This document shows positions 44,110 through 57,205 of a DNA stretch of 64,000 bases, piece after piece. The notes below the pieces were generated by a model. The model was given only the letters and a program-made list of their open reading frames with translations. It ran no database searches and had not been told where the DNA came from. Numbering within the stretch: position 1 is the first letter of the stretch; each line of letters begins with the position of its first letter. Made by a program: the position numbers and the translations under genes. The DNA comes from Bathynomus jamesi. Its lineage: Eukaryota; Arthropoda; Malacostraca; Isopoda; Cirolanidae. Where the stretch lies: assembly GCA_023014485.1 (NCBI GenBank), contig JAJOZX010012230.1, forward strand, positions 1 to 64,000, written 5' to 3'.

Positions 44110-46365
44110 ATGAATAGAGCGTGTAAAATGATCCCAATAGATTCTGCTACATATGTGGGACGGTTACCATGCCAAATAACCAGTCCCAAATCACTAAATT
44201 TGTGAAGACAATGTATAGAGCATACTTTGGAATTAAGCTAGGGACCAGGACAAAAATTTCGCCCCTCATATATGCTGCAAGACGTGCATTGAAAATTTGA
44301 GAAGATGGAGCAAAGGCAGAGCGAAATCTTTGCCTTTTGGAATTCCCATGATTTGGAGAAGGAAAGGATCACGTGACAGATTGCTATTTCTGCATGACAA
44401 ACCTCCAAGGTGGGCTTATAAATTTATTTTTCTTAAATATTTTGAAATCCTCGTATGAAACTTGACATAATATTCACCATAATGTAATATTCACTATATA
44501 TAGCATAATATTCACCATAATGGTAATCATACATTTACATATACATATTGTTATAGAAAATACATTTACACATACATATTGTTATACAAGTTACATTTAC
44601 ATATACAATGATTGTATATTTTCTTTCTTTTTCATTCATATTGTCCCCGAAGGGACAATATGAATGAAAAAGAAAGAAAAATACAGACTCCATCGACCTA
44701 TTTCATATCTTACAGACCGCAGCCTTCCCTCACGAGCCGCCACTGTTTGAATGCTTCTTCTATTTCATATGCAAGTTTTATATCCATGTTTCTGTGTTTC
44801 TATTTTCAGGAGTTAACAAGAAGAATAAACACATTGTTGTATACCCTGACATTCCTTCTGCTATGAGACCTGTACCCCATGGTCCTGGAATTCCAATACC
44901 CGACCCACCTCAAACCCTGGACTTCGATGATTCTGATGATGAATCAATGACCAATGCCAATGACCAGTCCCAGTCGTATATACCTCAAATACCGCTTCAA
45001 ATGAGCCGAGGCCTCTCAACCAGGCCAAACTTAATGACCTTACCAGGGATTTAGGACTTTCCAATTAGCTGCCAAGATCTTGGGCTCACGACTTCGAGAG
45101 GACAACTTGCTGGCTCCGGGAACAACATTCTCCTGGTATAGGAAACGAGAGGAAGAATTCCGCAAGTTTTTGCAGTGCACGAAAATACCTCTTCCTTAGT
45201 GTACTGCTGCAATGTTGAGGGGCTAATCGAATCCTTGGGCCTGCCATAAACGCATCAGAATGGAGGCTATTTATAGACTCGTCTAAACGAAGTTTGAAAG
45301 CAGTACTTCTCAACATTGGGAATAGGGTTGCATCAGTCCCTGTAGCACATTCCGTACAACTTACTGAGAGCTACGATAACATGAAAATTTTACTGGATGC
45401 TCTCGTATACGACCAACATAACTGGAGGATCTGTAGAGATTTGAAGGTAATACTAATATCATAAGTAAACTATTGCTATTGACTATGTTGTTTTTCCAAA
45501 GGTTATTTGAGAGCGTATAAGAACACTTAACTTCCCCACAGAAGTGATACAGTCCAATGCATAGATTTTTTTATCTGATAGAACAAATTCTCTAAATTCT
45601 TTAAATATTTTCATTTTTTTTTCAGATTGTGGCATTTGTATTGGGAATACAAGGGGGATACACGAAATACCCATGTTTCCTCTGCAAATGGGATAGCCGA
45701 GCGGATGAGAAGCACTATGCACAGCGTGAATGGGCATCCAGAGAGAATTTTGAACCTGGGTCGCATAATGTCGTTTCAGTGCCCCTTGTACCACCAACAA
45801 AAATTTTGCTCCCACCACTTCATATTAAGCTGGGCTTGATGAAAAATTTCATCAAATCAATGAAAAAGGAGGGTTTAGCATTCCGATATCTCGAGAGTAA
45901 ATTTCCTCATATATCTGATGCTAAACTAAATGCTGGGGTTTTTGATGGTCCTCAAATTCGAACTTTGATCAAGGATACTCAGTTCGAAAACGCAATGACT
46001 CCAACTGAGAGAATGCCTGGCAGGCATTCAAATCAGTTGTCACTGATTTTCTTGGCAAGCGTAGAAGTCCAGAATACGAGTCCGTTGTCGAAAACTTGAT
46101 GGAAGCTTTCAAAGCTCATGGGTCGCGCATGTCCATAAAAATGCACTTTTTGTGGTCCCACTTGGACTATTTTCCTGAAAATTGCGGGGATTATAGTGAG
46201 GAACAGGGTGAACGATTTCACCAAGATATCAAAATAATGGAAGAGAGGTACCAGGGAAACTGGGATATCAATATGCTGGCGGACTGTTGCTGGTGTTTGA
46301 AGCGAGACGTGCCCGAAGAAAAACACAGACGGAAAGCCAAAAAAACTTCCTTCCTTCCTCAATAA
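44110..46365 (+). pseudogene. Three-exon repetitive arthropod protein gene, broken
   Basis: Three exons with GT..AG introns. Exon 1 (about 44110-44410): RFCYICGTVTMPNNQSQITKF, ICC-type cysteines, DCYFCMTNLQG, resembling a C4 zinc module. Exon 2 (44810-45446) opens GVNKKNKHIVVYPDIPSAMR and continues with LAPGTTFSWYRKREEEFRKF, SEWRLFIDSSKRSLKAVLLN and VPVAHSVQLTESYDNMKILL. Exon 3 (45626-46365): IVAFVLGIQGGYTKYPCFLC, LLPPLHIKLGLMKNFIKSM, then FLWSHLDYFPENCGDYSEEQ and GERFHQDIKIMEERYQGNWD. I recognise this as a multicopy family in spiders, aphids and other arthropods, of unknown function and probably transposon-borne. Breaks: at least four in exons 1-2 and one at about 46020-46095. Confidence 0.7.
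44619..44680. repeat. Perfect hairpin in intron 1
   Basis: Arms of about 28 bp (ATTCATATTGTCCC and complement, extended by CTTTCTTTTTC) with a CGAA loop. The lone MITE end CACGAGCCGCCACTG lies 50 bp downstream. Confidence 0.85.
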
Positions 46366-46855
46366 ACTTTTTTCCATATTCATTGTATGAATAAAAGTAT
46401 TTATTCACACAATGTTTTCATTTTTCACGAGTGTTCTTATAATATTACTCGTATCTACAGTGTTTAAGCTAAAAAAATCAATAAATTTGGGGATAAAATT
46501 GGTCTTATAATAAATGGCCAATAGAGAAAAAACCTGACCTCATTGAGGAAAACCAATGTCATTTTCGAATTCAGCATGGTCGAATTATATAATATGAGTT
46601 GAAAAAACCCTCACAGCAGACAAAAAAATTTCATATGCATACCAGTGTTATACATTCAAGGTAGGCAGGGCGTTTTAGGTTGTAATAGCTAATATGAAAA
46701 AAGAAATCATATGGTATTGGATTAAGAGGGCGCGATCAACAGATTTTGTCTAATTGCGTTAATTTGTATTGATATATTTATGCTTCTAAAGTTTGACAAA
46801 ATTAATGGTCAGGCAAAGCCTACCCTGCCTACCCTATAAAAATTAAAAACGCCTC

Positions 46856-46859
<4 letters not shown>

Positions 46860-46931
<72 letters not shown>

Positions 46932-46939
46932 TGTGTGTG

Positions 46940-46979
<40 letters not shown>
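46860..46979. repeat. (TA)n tracts
   Basis: Three long TA runs with a short CACAGTGTGTGTG interruption. Confidence 0.95.
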
Positions 46980-46982
<3 letters not shown>

Positions 46983-47813
46983 GGTTGCCCCCTCCAAAGC
47001 TTTCCGAGTCCGGAGATTTTATATTAAAAATTTTTTAGGAGCGGAAACGTTCCTCCGTACTTTACTTTGTCATTGATTCATTAATTGATTATAAAGAACA
47101 AAGAACGTAGAACCAAAAACATAAGAACAAACAGACACGTACAAAAAATACTGTCCCATTAACGCATAAATGTACGTAGTTCGAATTACACTGTAAATTT
47201 TTTTTAATTAAAATTGTCAAGAAAAGTAAGTAATTCATAACTACAAAAGTTAATTTCTTTAGTTAAAATTGTTAAGAAGAGTATGTAACTGAGAATTACA
47301 AAACCTACGGCTTTGATTAAAAATTTCAATTTTAAAAATTCGAACTTTATGTTATACCCTTCTTTACTGCCATTTAAGTCCATACTTTTTGTTGTTCATT
47401 GCAGCCTTCACGAGAAGTTTTGTCAATTCAAGAATTTTTTCCAATATTTAATAGAATGATAGTTAATTCTAGAACCAAAGCGAGTAATATGTTGAAAAGA
47501 TGTCAACACTGCCCAGAGGCTACCGCCATGACGGCGCTATCAGGCTCAAGAGTCGGCAGCGAAATATATTTTTTGAAAAGTAGCGAAGTTTATTAAAATA
47601 TATAAAAAGCAAAAATCATTTTAAATAAAACTTGAAATTTGTCGAAAGTTTCCAAAAATTAGCTTAAAAAATATTTAAATTATAAAATGTAATGGATCGT
47701 ACAATGCGTGAAAATCAGGAGATTTCACAATTCTGACCTATTCCGACCGGAGTCCGGAAACAAAACTGAATTTCCGGAGACTCCGGCCCAAATCCGGAAA
47801 GGTGACAACCCTA
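46980..47813. mobile_element. hAT-like non-autonomous element
   Basis: Ends TAGGGTTGCCCCCTCCAAAG and CCGGAAAGGTGACAACCCTA, with TCCGAGTCCGGAGATTTT and TTTCCGGAGACTCCGG inwards. The left flank lies in (TA)n and the right in (CA)n, so the duplication cannot be judged. Open frames inside show no clear transposase. Confidence 0.65.
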
Positions 47814-47814
<1 letters not shown>

Positions 47815-47849
<35 letters not shown>

Positions 47850-49325
47850 CAGAATTATCGTAATACAAAATTTTAATAACATTTCTGAGTGAAAATTGCA
47901 ACTATTGATCTTGTAATTAAGGCAAAGTTTGAATCCAAATCGTCTGTCATTATCCACAAAAACAAAAAACATACACTTTCTTGCCGAAACGTGTTTGTTG
48001 TATTTTTAAAATGCAAGACCTGTTGACACAATTCTCCTTTCATTATTGCTCTGAGAAAAGTGTTTTTCAAATAATTTACCCAAAAGAAACACATATTTTT
48101 TTAAAAGAATTTTAAAAAATAAAAGAGTTTACAATTGTAAAAATATGGTAGCCTCTAGGAAGGCTTTCCTTAAAAAATAACTTTTTCATTGGTGTCATTG
48201 AAAGGACTAAATTCTATTTAAATAAAACGTATTTGCATGTCGTCAAGTTCCTTTTAGAAAAAGGTTTAGATTGGCTTTATGCAAAAAGGGAAATCCTTTT
48301 CGAAAAGTAGCTTAAAAAGGACTCTCAAATTTAGTTCAGACTGGTTTTGATCGAAGTACCAATGACAACTTTGTAAAATCGGGAAATCGTATACTGGATA
48401 AAATTAGGTTCATTGCATTAAGAAGTTTTTAGAAATTTCTTTTTTAGGGGGGGGGGGGGAATGGGGTGTTCTTTAGAGTTTTAATAGTCACAATATCCTA
48501 ATCTAAATCCCGAATCTAAATGATGTTTCGGATTTTGGGGATAATTTTCTTTACCAAGTTGAAATGGAGAAAAGTGTGTTTATTTCATTACTAAATATTT
48601 TAACTAAAAACTCATTTTGGACTTTAACACCACAAACCTAATATTAACAAGAAACAAATAACACAGATTTAACCCAAGTAATATAAGTTATATATACTAA
48701 CATTATATCACCGAACATAAGACAACGTATGTCGATAATTTACGGCTTCGCAATATTATCCACCGACCATAATATACGCAACTTATAAAACTTGTCTAGA
48801 CCACCTCTTATAGGAAAGGAAAAAAAAACAGTTACTAAATCACTCGACCCTATAATGAAGTATGGTGTAGTCCATAAATTTTGAGCGGGTTGTATTTTGC
48901 TACGCGCCAGTAAACGATTTAACACCTAAAAAAATATATAATTTCACAACTAATCGAGACATAGTTTAACGAACTCTTACGATTTTAACTGTTTACAAAA
49001 GAAATCTCAAACTATTGTATTTTGTTAACATTTTAGATTTTACAGCCGAGGTAAATATTATAGTTCCCTGACGATGATCGATGTATCCAGTCGAATAGCA
49101 TCAAGGTATTAATAGTTTTTATTCAAAACAATCCTCAGCTGGTTAAATCAGGGATGCCCAAGGGGTGTCCTGCGGGTTAATGTGTCCCTTGAGCCAACTT
49201 CGTGTGTCCCGCGGCGGCGCGGCACAAAATTTGGCACACGTTCTGGCATTCCATTGATAAGCTATGCCACCATTTTTTTCTTGAGGGCAATCATCGTAGT
49301 GTCTATTTTCTTTTATCAACTTTAT
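47815..49325. other. Gene-free AT-rich stretch
   Basis: Begins with (CA)n. Contains a G run near 48449 and a Tc1-like fragment near 49240 (see 16280). No coding region recognised. Confidence 0.55.
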
Positions 49326-49326
49326 G

Positions 49327-49365
<39 letters not shown>

Positions 49366-49379
49366 TATATATATATATT

Positions 49380-49413
<34 letters not shown>

Positions 49414-50315
49414 GGCGTCCCAAAAAAATGTATACACACTTTAAATAATTATAAAGGCAGTGTTTATTAAAATACATTTCATTTTCAAAATGTAATAGAA
49501 TCTACAGACATTATTTAATTGTTTTGTCAACGCCTGTTTTCAAACTGACGTCCGTTCTGGTCCAGGCACTGCTGATAACGCGAAGCAATGGAATCGCAAA
49601 CATCACGAAACATTTCGTTTGGTATTTGTGTGCATTCTCGTTCAATGGCTGCTCTCAATTCAGCGACTGTTGCAGGTTTTATAGCGTAGACTTTGTCTTT
49701 TAAGTATCCCCATAAAAAAAGTCTAGTGGTGTGAGGTCTGGTGAACGCGGAGGGTATTCTACGAAACCTCTTCGTCCAATCCACATCCACATCGTGCCAA
49801 GTACCACTCGCAATACTCCACTCTTCGGTCCGGATCATCTTCATTAATAGCATGGACTAATCTTGGAATGTAACTTTTCCATTGACAGCGCTTCAAAATG
49901 CGTTGGACAGACGATTCTGAGATTCCTACCTCACGACTCGCTTGCCGCACAGATTTTCTTGGACATTGGTGATACGTTTCCAGTACTCTTTCTTGCTTTG
50001 TGGGGCTTGTCGATGTCCGTGGTCTTCCGGAACGCTTCTTGTGGACATTCTGAACAGTTCCATCGGCTTCAAACTTATCTCTAATTCGAGTGATGGTAAG
50101 TCGCGTTGGTGGATCTGTTTGAAACTCCCTCCTAAACTGTCTTTGCACTTCAACTGCGTTTTCACACTTCCAGTAGCATTTTAGAATGAATTTCCTTTGT
50201 TCAAAGCTTAGTCTGACTGCCATTATTAATTCTAATGGGTTTAACTTGGAAAGAAAGAAACATCAATTGAGCTATCAGCTGTTAAAGTGTGTATACATTT
50301 TTTTGGGACGCCCTG
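49414..50315 (-). mobile_element. Mariner-like element, transposase with central deletion
   Basis: Ends GGCGTCCCAAAAAAATGTAT and ATACATTTTTTTGGGACGCC; TA follows the right end (50316-50317) and precedes the left, where CA has been lost. The N-terminal half (50223-49759, minus) is open: [20 protein letters not shown], a [17 protein letters not shown] linker and [20 protein letters not shown], a paired helix-turn-helix. The C-terminal third (49740-49527) has LWGYLKDKVYAIKPATV. Most of the catalytic domain between (first Asp to SPDLTP) is deleted. DUF4817-type. Confidence 0.85.
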
Positions 50316-50499
50316 TATATATATATATAGCATACTGTAGTATATATTTAATATAAAAAGCAGTTAAATTCCTTAACGTAAGCTGAACTCTGTCCAACTT
50401 TGGAATTTCTTCTCGACCGTTCCTATTTTTTGTATCTTTTGCGATTATGTCGGAAAAGATTTGCCAAAGTGTTTGGCCTTATTCTGTTTTTTTTTTTTT

Positions 50500-51735
50500 T
50501 TTTTTATCATTATTAAGGCAAAAAGATTGTGGAATAAATTTTTTTTTTTTTTATCTCGAACGCCTGACCCGCTCGTTCTGTTCCATTCGCTACAAAGCTG
50601 TTAAACACCAATGTTTTTACGTATATCCATTATGAACGAAATTTTATTAACAAAAAAATTGTTTTAACTCTCCTCCTTAACGTTGAACGTTATAATAACG
50701 TTCACGGCGTTTATTTCTAAACGCTGAAGATGTTTTTAAAAATGTCGTTAAGTTACGATAATCGTAACATATATTGCGTGAGGGGTATAAAAATTCAATT
50801 CATCCGACTATATCTTCAGTATAAAATTAAATTATTAATGAAATTGTCGAGTTAAACTTTTTATTTAATGTTCGTTTTATAAAATGAACATTATATAAAG
50901 AACATTTTCGTGTTCATTACCTTTCTTACGAAACGCTTACGAAACATCATCTCAAATTTATGTGAAGGAGAAAGTTTTCAAAATGGCGGCGCAAATAATA
51001 TTGCTCGTTGTACCAAGTAAGGAAAATGAGTATATCGCATCCTGTAAGTATACGCAATACCGTACACGCGCTTTGTACGTTTTAAACGCAATTTCAATTA
51101 CAAAAGGTGTAGTACGCGAGTCTAACAATACCCAAACGTAGGTTTCATATTAAGAATAAGTCGCAAAATTAATTAAAATTTTGGACGAGGATCGCTTTAT
51201 TTGCCGCTTTTCAAAAGCAAAATGTCTCCTTTCAGCGTTGAAGGTTCGTTCATAAAATGAAATTGATTGTAAAGTCAGTCTTTCATTTCACGAGGTTCGC
51301 CTTTAAGCCTCTTTAATCGGCCACGAAAGCGGTCACTTGTCATCCCTTACACAAGGAATGTATAAAGGCCGAGTTTTTCCCTCCTGGAATACCCCATTGC
51401 AGTGCCTTCCAAAGCGGCTGGATTGAAGGGAACTATGAAATCGTTTCCTTTACGTGCAAATGGAAAATAAAATACCTTGTTTATACTACTGTGTATATAT
51501 ATAAATAAAATGTGTGTGTGTGTGTGTGTGGCTATTAAAATCTGTACTGGCAGAAAATATATCCCATAAAAAAATAAGTTAAATGCCAAAAAGAATACGG
51601 TTAATTATATATTAATAAAATAAAAGTATTACAAAAATAACATTAAAAATAACTAACTTTTAATGAAGTCATTCATAAATAGTTGTAGTTTGGGAAAAAA
51701 AGTTCACTTACAAAACAAATTTCTAAAAAGCAATT
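50500..51735 (+). repeat. 1.25-kb dispersed repeat, copy B
   Basis: Reverse complement of 14905-16150. On the plus strand an open frame starts at 50983 in good context (CAAAATGG) and runs 52 codons to a stop at 51139. Sixty-one nt after the start lies TGTAAGTATA, a strong donor-like sequence conserved in both copies. Upstream is a run of T and sequences such as CGAACGCCTGACCCGCTCGT. It may be a promoter plus first exon spread as a repeat, or a non-coding mobile repeat. Confidence 0.8.
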
Positions 51736-51834
51736 TTCAAAATTTTTTTTTTTCAGAAATTTTTTTTAGTCGAACTTTCTTCCCAAAGTTTACAATTTCC
51801 TTTGGTACTTGTGGGTTATCTGTCGCCACTTTTT

Positions 51835-52165
51835 AATATTTTTTTTATTTATTTATTTTTATATATTAAGAGAAGAGGATTCTTTATACTGTACGGCATT
51901 GACGATTGGTTAGGTTAAGTCGTGCTAGTTGGTTAAATAAAAAACTTTTTAATATTTTTTTTTTTATTTAGTTTTTATATATTAAGAGAAGAGGATTTTA
52001 TACTGTACGGCATTGACGATTGGTTAGGTTAAGTCGTGCTAGTTTGGTTAAATAAAAAACTTTTTAATATTTTTTTTATTTAGTTATTTTTATATATTAA
52101 GAGAAGAGGATTCTTTATACTGTACGGCATTGACGATTGGTTAGGTTAAGTCGTGCTAGTTTGGT
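51835..52165 (+). repeat. Tandem repeat, ~115-bp unit, three copies
   Basis: Each unit has TATTAAGAGAAGAGGATT, TTATACTGTACGGCATTGACG, GATTGGTTAGGTTAAGTCGT and GGTTAAATAAAAAACTTTTT. The third unit is followed at 52172 by an inverted partial copy (AACCAAACTAGCACGACTTA), which begins the large palindrome. Confidence 0.85.
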
Positions 52166-52264
52166 TAAATAAAACGGTATTTAACCAAACTAGCACGACT
52201 TAACCTAACCACTCGTCAATTTATTTATATAAAATATACTGTGTATATATATATATATATATAT

Positions 52265-52740
52265 TAGTGGTGGACCGGATGTCAGTTTTTCAACATCTGC
52301 GGACGCGGATTTTTTATTTCAATATCCGCGGATGCGGATATTTAGTTAATCTATCAATATAATATAGAATTATGAATATATGACATAATTTTTCAAATTT
52401 CGTATCTATTATTGCAGGCAATGCATAAGAATTAAATTAATATTAATGTTTTCATTATGATAAAAATAATAACTTTCTCAAGAGCTTCAGCCACAGAAAA
52501 TTCAACAAGTTTCATTCAATTTTCTGTGTTACCAGCTATTTATATTTTGAGGTTTATATATTTGTTTGTTCATTAATAATACTTTACATGAAATGTGTAT
52601 GACTGGGCCTTATAAGCTACTTTATAAGCTAATTTAATCGTAAATTGCATAATTTATTAGAGATAATATCCGCATAACATCCGCAGTCAGAAGTGCGGAT
52701 GCGGATGTTAAAAATGACGCGGATATCCGGTCCACCACTA
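52265..52740 (+). mobile_element. hAT MITE, TAGTGGTGGACCGGAT ends, left-arm copy
   Basis: 476 bp; ends TAGTGGTGGACCGGATGTC and GATATCCGGTCCACCACTA, subterminal GCGGAT hexamers. Flanking TA runs (ATATATAT) could be an 8-bp duplication. Related in ends and subterminal repeats to the hAT at 21165-22455. Confidence 0.8.
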
Positions 52741-53107
52741 ATATATATATAAATTAACGATTGGTTAGGTTAAGTCGTAATATTTTCGTTAGTTTTAACG
52801 TTTTATTTGATTAGGTATACACGGATAATGTAAAGGAACGTAAACTACACTAGGAACCACACCCAAAAGTGTTACCTATAAAAAACCCACTACATCTGTC
52901 AGTTATTACATACACTACCTCACTTACGCGCCCCAACCTTCCCAAACAAAAGTCATACATAATATTGATGGTGATATTGCAAAAACTTCTCTGCAGTAAA
53001 ACACTAATTTTACTAAATTAAAAATTGACAAATGTCTAATGTAGAGACCCTTTAAGAGCGCTTCAAACGCAGTTATTACGATAGCAAAGAGACACGAGTG
53101 GAATCCA

Positions 53108-53151
<44 letters not shown>

Positions 53152-53517
53152 TGGATTCCACTCGTGTCTCTTTGCTATCGTAATAACTGCGTTTGAAGCG
53201 CTCTTAAAGGGTCTCTACATTAGACATTTGTCAATTTTTAATTTAGTAAAATTAGTGTTTTACTGCAGAGAAGTTTTTGCAATATCACCATCAATATATG
53301 TATTGACTTTTGTTTGGGAAGGTTGGGCGCGTAAGTGAGGTAGTGTATGTAATAACTGACAGATGTAGTGGGTTTTTTTTAGGTAACACTTTTGGGTGTG
53401 GTTCCTAGTGTAGTTTACGTTCCTTTACATTATCCGTGTATACCTAATCAAATAAAACGTTAAAACTAACGAAAATATTACGACTTAACCTAACCAATCG
53501 TTAATTTATATATATAT

Positions 53518-53999
53518 TAGTGGTGGACCGGATATCCGCGTCATTTTTAACATCCGCATCCGCACTTCTGACTGCGGATGTTATGCGGATATTATCTCTA
53601 ATAAATTATGCAATTTACGATTAAATTAGCTTATAAAGTAGCTTATAAGGCCCAGTCATACACATTTCATGTAAAGTATTATTAATGAACAAACAAATAT
53701 ATAAACCTCAAAATATAAATAGCTGGTAACACAGAAAATTGAATGAAACTTGTTGAATTTTCTGTGGCTGAAGCTCTTGAGAAAGTTATTATTTTTATCA
53801 TAATGAAAACATTAATATTAATTTTAATTCTTATGCATTGCCTGCAATAATAGTAATATTACGAAATTTGAAAAATTATGTCATATATTCATAATTCTAT
53901 ATTATATTGATAGATTAACTAAATATCCGCATCCGCGGATATTGAAATAAAAAATCCGCGTCCGCAGATGTTGAAAAACTGACATCCGGTCCACCACTA
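53518..53999 (-). mobile_element. Same hAT MITE, inverted, right-arm copy
   Basis: 482 bp, reverse complement of 52265-52740 with small indels. Confidence 0.8.
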
Positions 54000-54099
54000 A
54001 TATATATATATATATATACACAGTATATTTTATATATAAATAAATTGACGAGTGGTTAGGTTAAGTCGTAATATTTTCGTTAGATTTAACGTTTTATTT

Positions 54100-55090
54100 G
54101 ATGGATTCATTTAAAAAATGTCTCCTAAAGATCCTAGTGTAGTTTACGTTCCCCAACTTTGACCTCGTGTAATTTGTGTCCCCTTTTGCCGTCAGGAGGA
54201 CGTAAACTGTACACTTGCCCTAAAAATTTGTATAAAAAAAAAATCTAGTAACATTTTTACCGTCGGAAAAATGGTATATCTATGTATAGATATGCATCTT
54301 GTAGGTATATACTTGTATATCTATGTTCGATTGGTCGCCTCCTTCACGAAAGTAACGGTTTGGAAGTTTGGTTCCATTTTTAAAATAATTCTTTACGAAA
54401 ATTTTATATTAATATTCAAATAATTTCGTTCCCTTTTAAAATAATTCGTAACAATTAACAATCATTATAAATTCCATATTCGAATTTAACACACGACAAA
54501 AACTTTTAAAAACGAATTCCACATAAATTTAGAAAATCACGTTTCACCTTGCGATAATCGTCAGTCAAGTCGTTTATCAGAAGTGTTGAACATAAACGGG
54601 CAAAAATAATTTAACAGGGAGGTAAAAAAAAAAAAAAAAACTATATCACCACAGACATTACTTATCCCTTTTGTTGACAAGATCAAAACATTGACACTCT
54701 GAAAAACTAACTTAATCTAACCTAACCTCTCTTAATCCGTTCGCTGCGCAACCCGTAATATCACGGGCTCTCGCTTCTAGCCTTTCTGCGCAGCCCCGTA
54801 TATACTCGGGTTTAAACTTTAAACTGAGATATCTCTTTGCGTTTTTGGCTCGATTCGTAACTGGGTGCTCGCGCAGTTAACGGGTTAATCTAATCTAACA
54901 TAATATAACTTAATCCACAGTGTAGGTATATATATACACAGTGATGGGCTTCTGGCATTTTCAGCCTGCGCGGGAATCTGACTGAGTCAGCGTCCCGTTT
55001 CCTTTTTACGTCATTGCTGACGTCATTACTCAAATGGAAGTTTCTACGTTGTTACAGAGTACCGCGGCACACTTTAAAGGCATTTTGCAT
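54100..55090. other. No gene recognised
   Basis: Contains a homopolymer A run (54630) and TCTAACCTAACCTCTCTTAA-like sequence. Nothing further. Confidence 0.5.
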
Positions 55091-55119
55091 TTATTTACAG
55101 TTGTTGTTGTTGTTGTTGG

Positions 55120-56950
55120 TTAGCCGATCAGCCCACCCTGGCCGGCGGCACGCAGGTAACCGATCGCCTTCTCCGGAGTGGACCAGAGGTTCAGCGCACT
55201 AGTGATGTTGTGTTGTGTCCTATGTTGTGCTTGAGCGGTACAGTCTGTCATAATGTGTTCAATTGTTTGTGGTGTGTCCTGGCACAGGTGGCAGGTGTCG
55301 TCTGTGGAATTGTCTAGGCTGTGCTTATGTCTTATGTCTGTAAGTTGGGGTGATGTCCACATCGGAATCGTGCTAAGTTAACTCGATCAGATCTGCTCAG
55401 GCTGGTCTCTGACCTGTCAGTGGGTGGCGACTTCGCACCTAGGACTGCATTCGGACCGAGTCGTGTCAGTGCTTTGTGGGTTAGGTGTGTGTGTATGTGT
55501 TTTCTGTACTGTGTGATGTCTGTGGGGCGTGGTATGGACTGGAGTATTTGGTTATAATGTCTCTCTGGTGTTACCTTAATGGTGCGAGGTGTCGGTGCAT
55601 GATTGTACATGTGGTGGCAAGGGTGTTGTGGGTTAGTTGTCGCTGCTGCCATGAATTGTGTTCCCCTCATGTTTAAATGTTCCCTAACTTTCAGTATTTT
55701 TGTTTCTGTGTGCAGGTGTTCTATTGGTGTTGTTTGAGTACATCCTGTAATGATACGAAGTTCGTTGTTTTGTGTTGTCTGTAAGGTGTTTATGTGTGTG
55801 TTTGAGATAATGGGTGCCCAGCATGGGCTAGCATAGTCCATAACTGAGCGAATATATTGTTTGTATATGAGTGATGTTGTTTCCAGCTGGTGTCCAAAAT
55901 TTGTGCCTCTTAGTACCCTAAGCGTGTTAAGTCTTGACGTACATTTGTTTTTAATGTCCTGAATGTGGTTTGCAAAAGATAATGATGTGTTGTATGTGAC
56001 CCCAAGAATTCTGGTCCTTTGAGTGTGTGAAATGTCGGTGTTGTTTAGTGTAAGCTGTGGAGTTATGTGATGTTCTTTTGTGTTGCTTGTTAGCAAGGTG
56101 ATGGTTGATTTTATGGGCGTCACTTTGAGTCTATTGTGTGTGAGCCAGTCTTATATACTGTGTATGTATGTTTGTAGGTTATTTGTAGCGGTGTTGATGT
56201 TGTTGTGGGTGGATGTTAGAGTGATGTCATCTGCATATGATGATAAGATAAGCTTGTTATCGATGGGTGTTAGACTGTCATGCATGAATAAGTTGAACAG
56301 TGTTGGTGAGAGAACAGAGCCTTGAGGGACCCCGTTCGGAAAAAGCTTGTTTTTGGATAACTTGCTATTAAATGTGACATGTGAGTATCTTCCTGAAAGG
56401 TAGTTGCTCAGCCACCTTTTGGTGTTATTGTGCATGTTTGTGTTGAGTATTTTGTTTATGAGAGGGAAACGTGGGATAGCATTAAATGATTTACTAATGT
56501 TTATTGTTGCTAATAGTGTACGTTGAGCTGGTCGTCTGGAGTTGATGCCATCCATGATGTGCTGCGTGAGGTTAGTGAGTAATGTCGTGGTTGAGTGGTG
56601 AGGTCTGAATCCATGTTTAGTAGGCGATAGTGGTATGTGTGGGTTGGTGATTTGTAAGATTAGTCTTTCTGTTACTGTGGAAGGTGTGCATAGTAAAGTA
56701 ATTGGTCTATAGGAAGCTGGTTCTGTTGGATTTTTGTTTGGTTTGAGTAGTGTAATAATTTTATCTTGTTTCCATATGGCAGGAATAATACAGTGTTGGT
56801 ATGAATATGTGTTGATGTTTGTGAGAGCTAGTATTCCCTGTGGGCCCAAGTGTTTAAGGTGTATGTTAGATATGTTGTCTGGTCCAGTAGCCTTCGAATT
56901 CTTAATGTTTTTGATGACCTTGGTGGTCTGGTCTGTATTGAAGGGTGTAA
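55120..56950 (-). pseudogene. LINE reverse transcriptase and zinc knuckle
   Basis: The block at 56950-56151 has IKNIKNSKATGPDNI-like start, YRPITLL, FRPHHSTTTLL, then GVPQGSVLSPTLFNLFMHD and the catalytic SYADDITL. The next block (56123-55332) is in another frame: TRILGVTYNTSLSFANHI, YIRSVMDYASPCWAP, then RTKSP-like thumb sequence. The final block (55362-55120) has HKHSLDNSTDDTCHLC and the CCHC knuckle. At 56151 a stop and frame change separate RT from its tail; the second block overlaps the third by 30 nt at 55340, a 1-nt shift. Otherwise intact. Confidence 0.85.
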
Positions 56951-57205
56951 TGGTCGTGTCGAGTCAGTAGGTTTTCTTGTGTCTGGCCGTTTGTCTGGCT
57001 GCGTGTTTCTGGTTGTTGTCTCTGTTTAAGTGACTTATCTTTGCGTAGTGATTAACTAGAATGTTAGCTTGTTGTGTATATGTTGAGATATTACTTTGGC
57101 TGCGACAGATAGCCGCGTGTGAGGTGTGAATGCCGCTGTTAGAGTGGGTAACGCTGTTTATAGTCTTGTATAGCCTGGATGTATCTGTGGAGTGGTTTAG
57201 TGTTG

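Larger units (their letters stand above)
52190..54070. repeat. 1.9-kb palindrome around a (TA)n centre
   Basis: The left arm (52190-53108) and right arm (53150-54070) are reverse complements with roughly 97-98% identity by eye. Differences include TCATACATAATATTG versus TCAATACATATATTG and an extra ATATTACT-like insert near the GCAGGCAATGCATAAG block. The centre is (TA)n at 53109-53149. Each arm contains one hAT MITE, a GGTTAGGTTAAGT motif at its inner and outer edges, and a unique segment with GGAACCACACCCAAAAGTG. Confidence 0.9.

Noticed and set aside
50983..51141. Calling the 52-codon frame a real gene
   Set aside because: No homology recognised, and the other copy is frameshifted; kept only as a finding about a conserved start and donor.
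52190..54070. Pure assembly artefact for the palindrome
   Set aside because: Arms carry multiple substitutions and indels relative to each other; still worth a read-level check.
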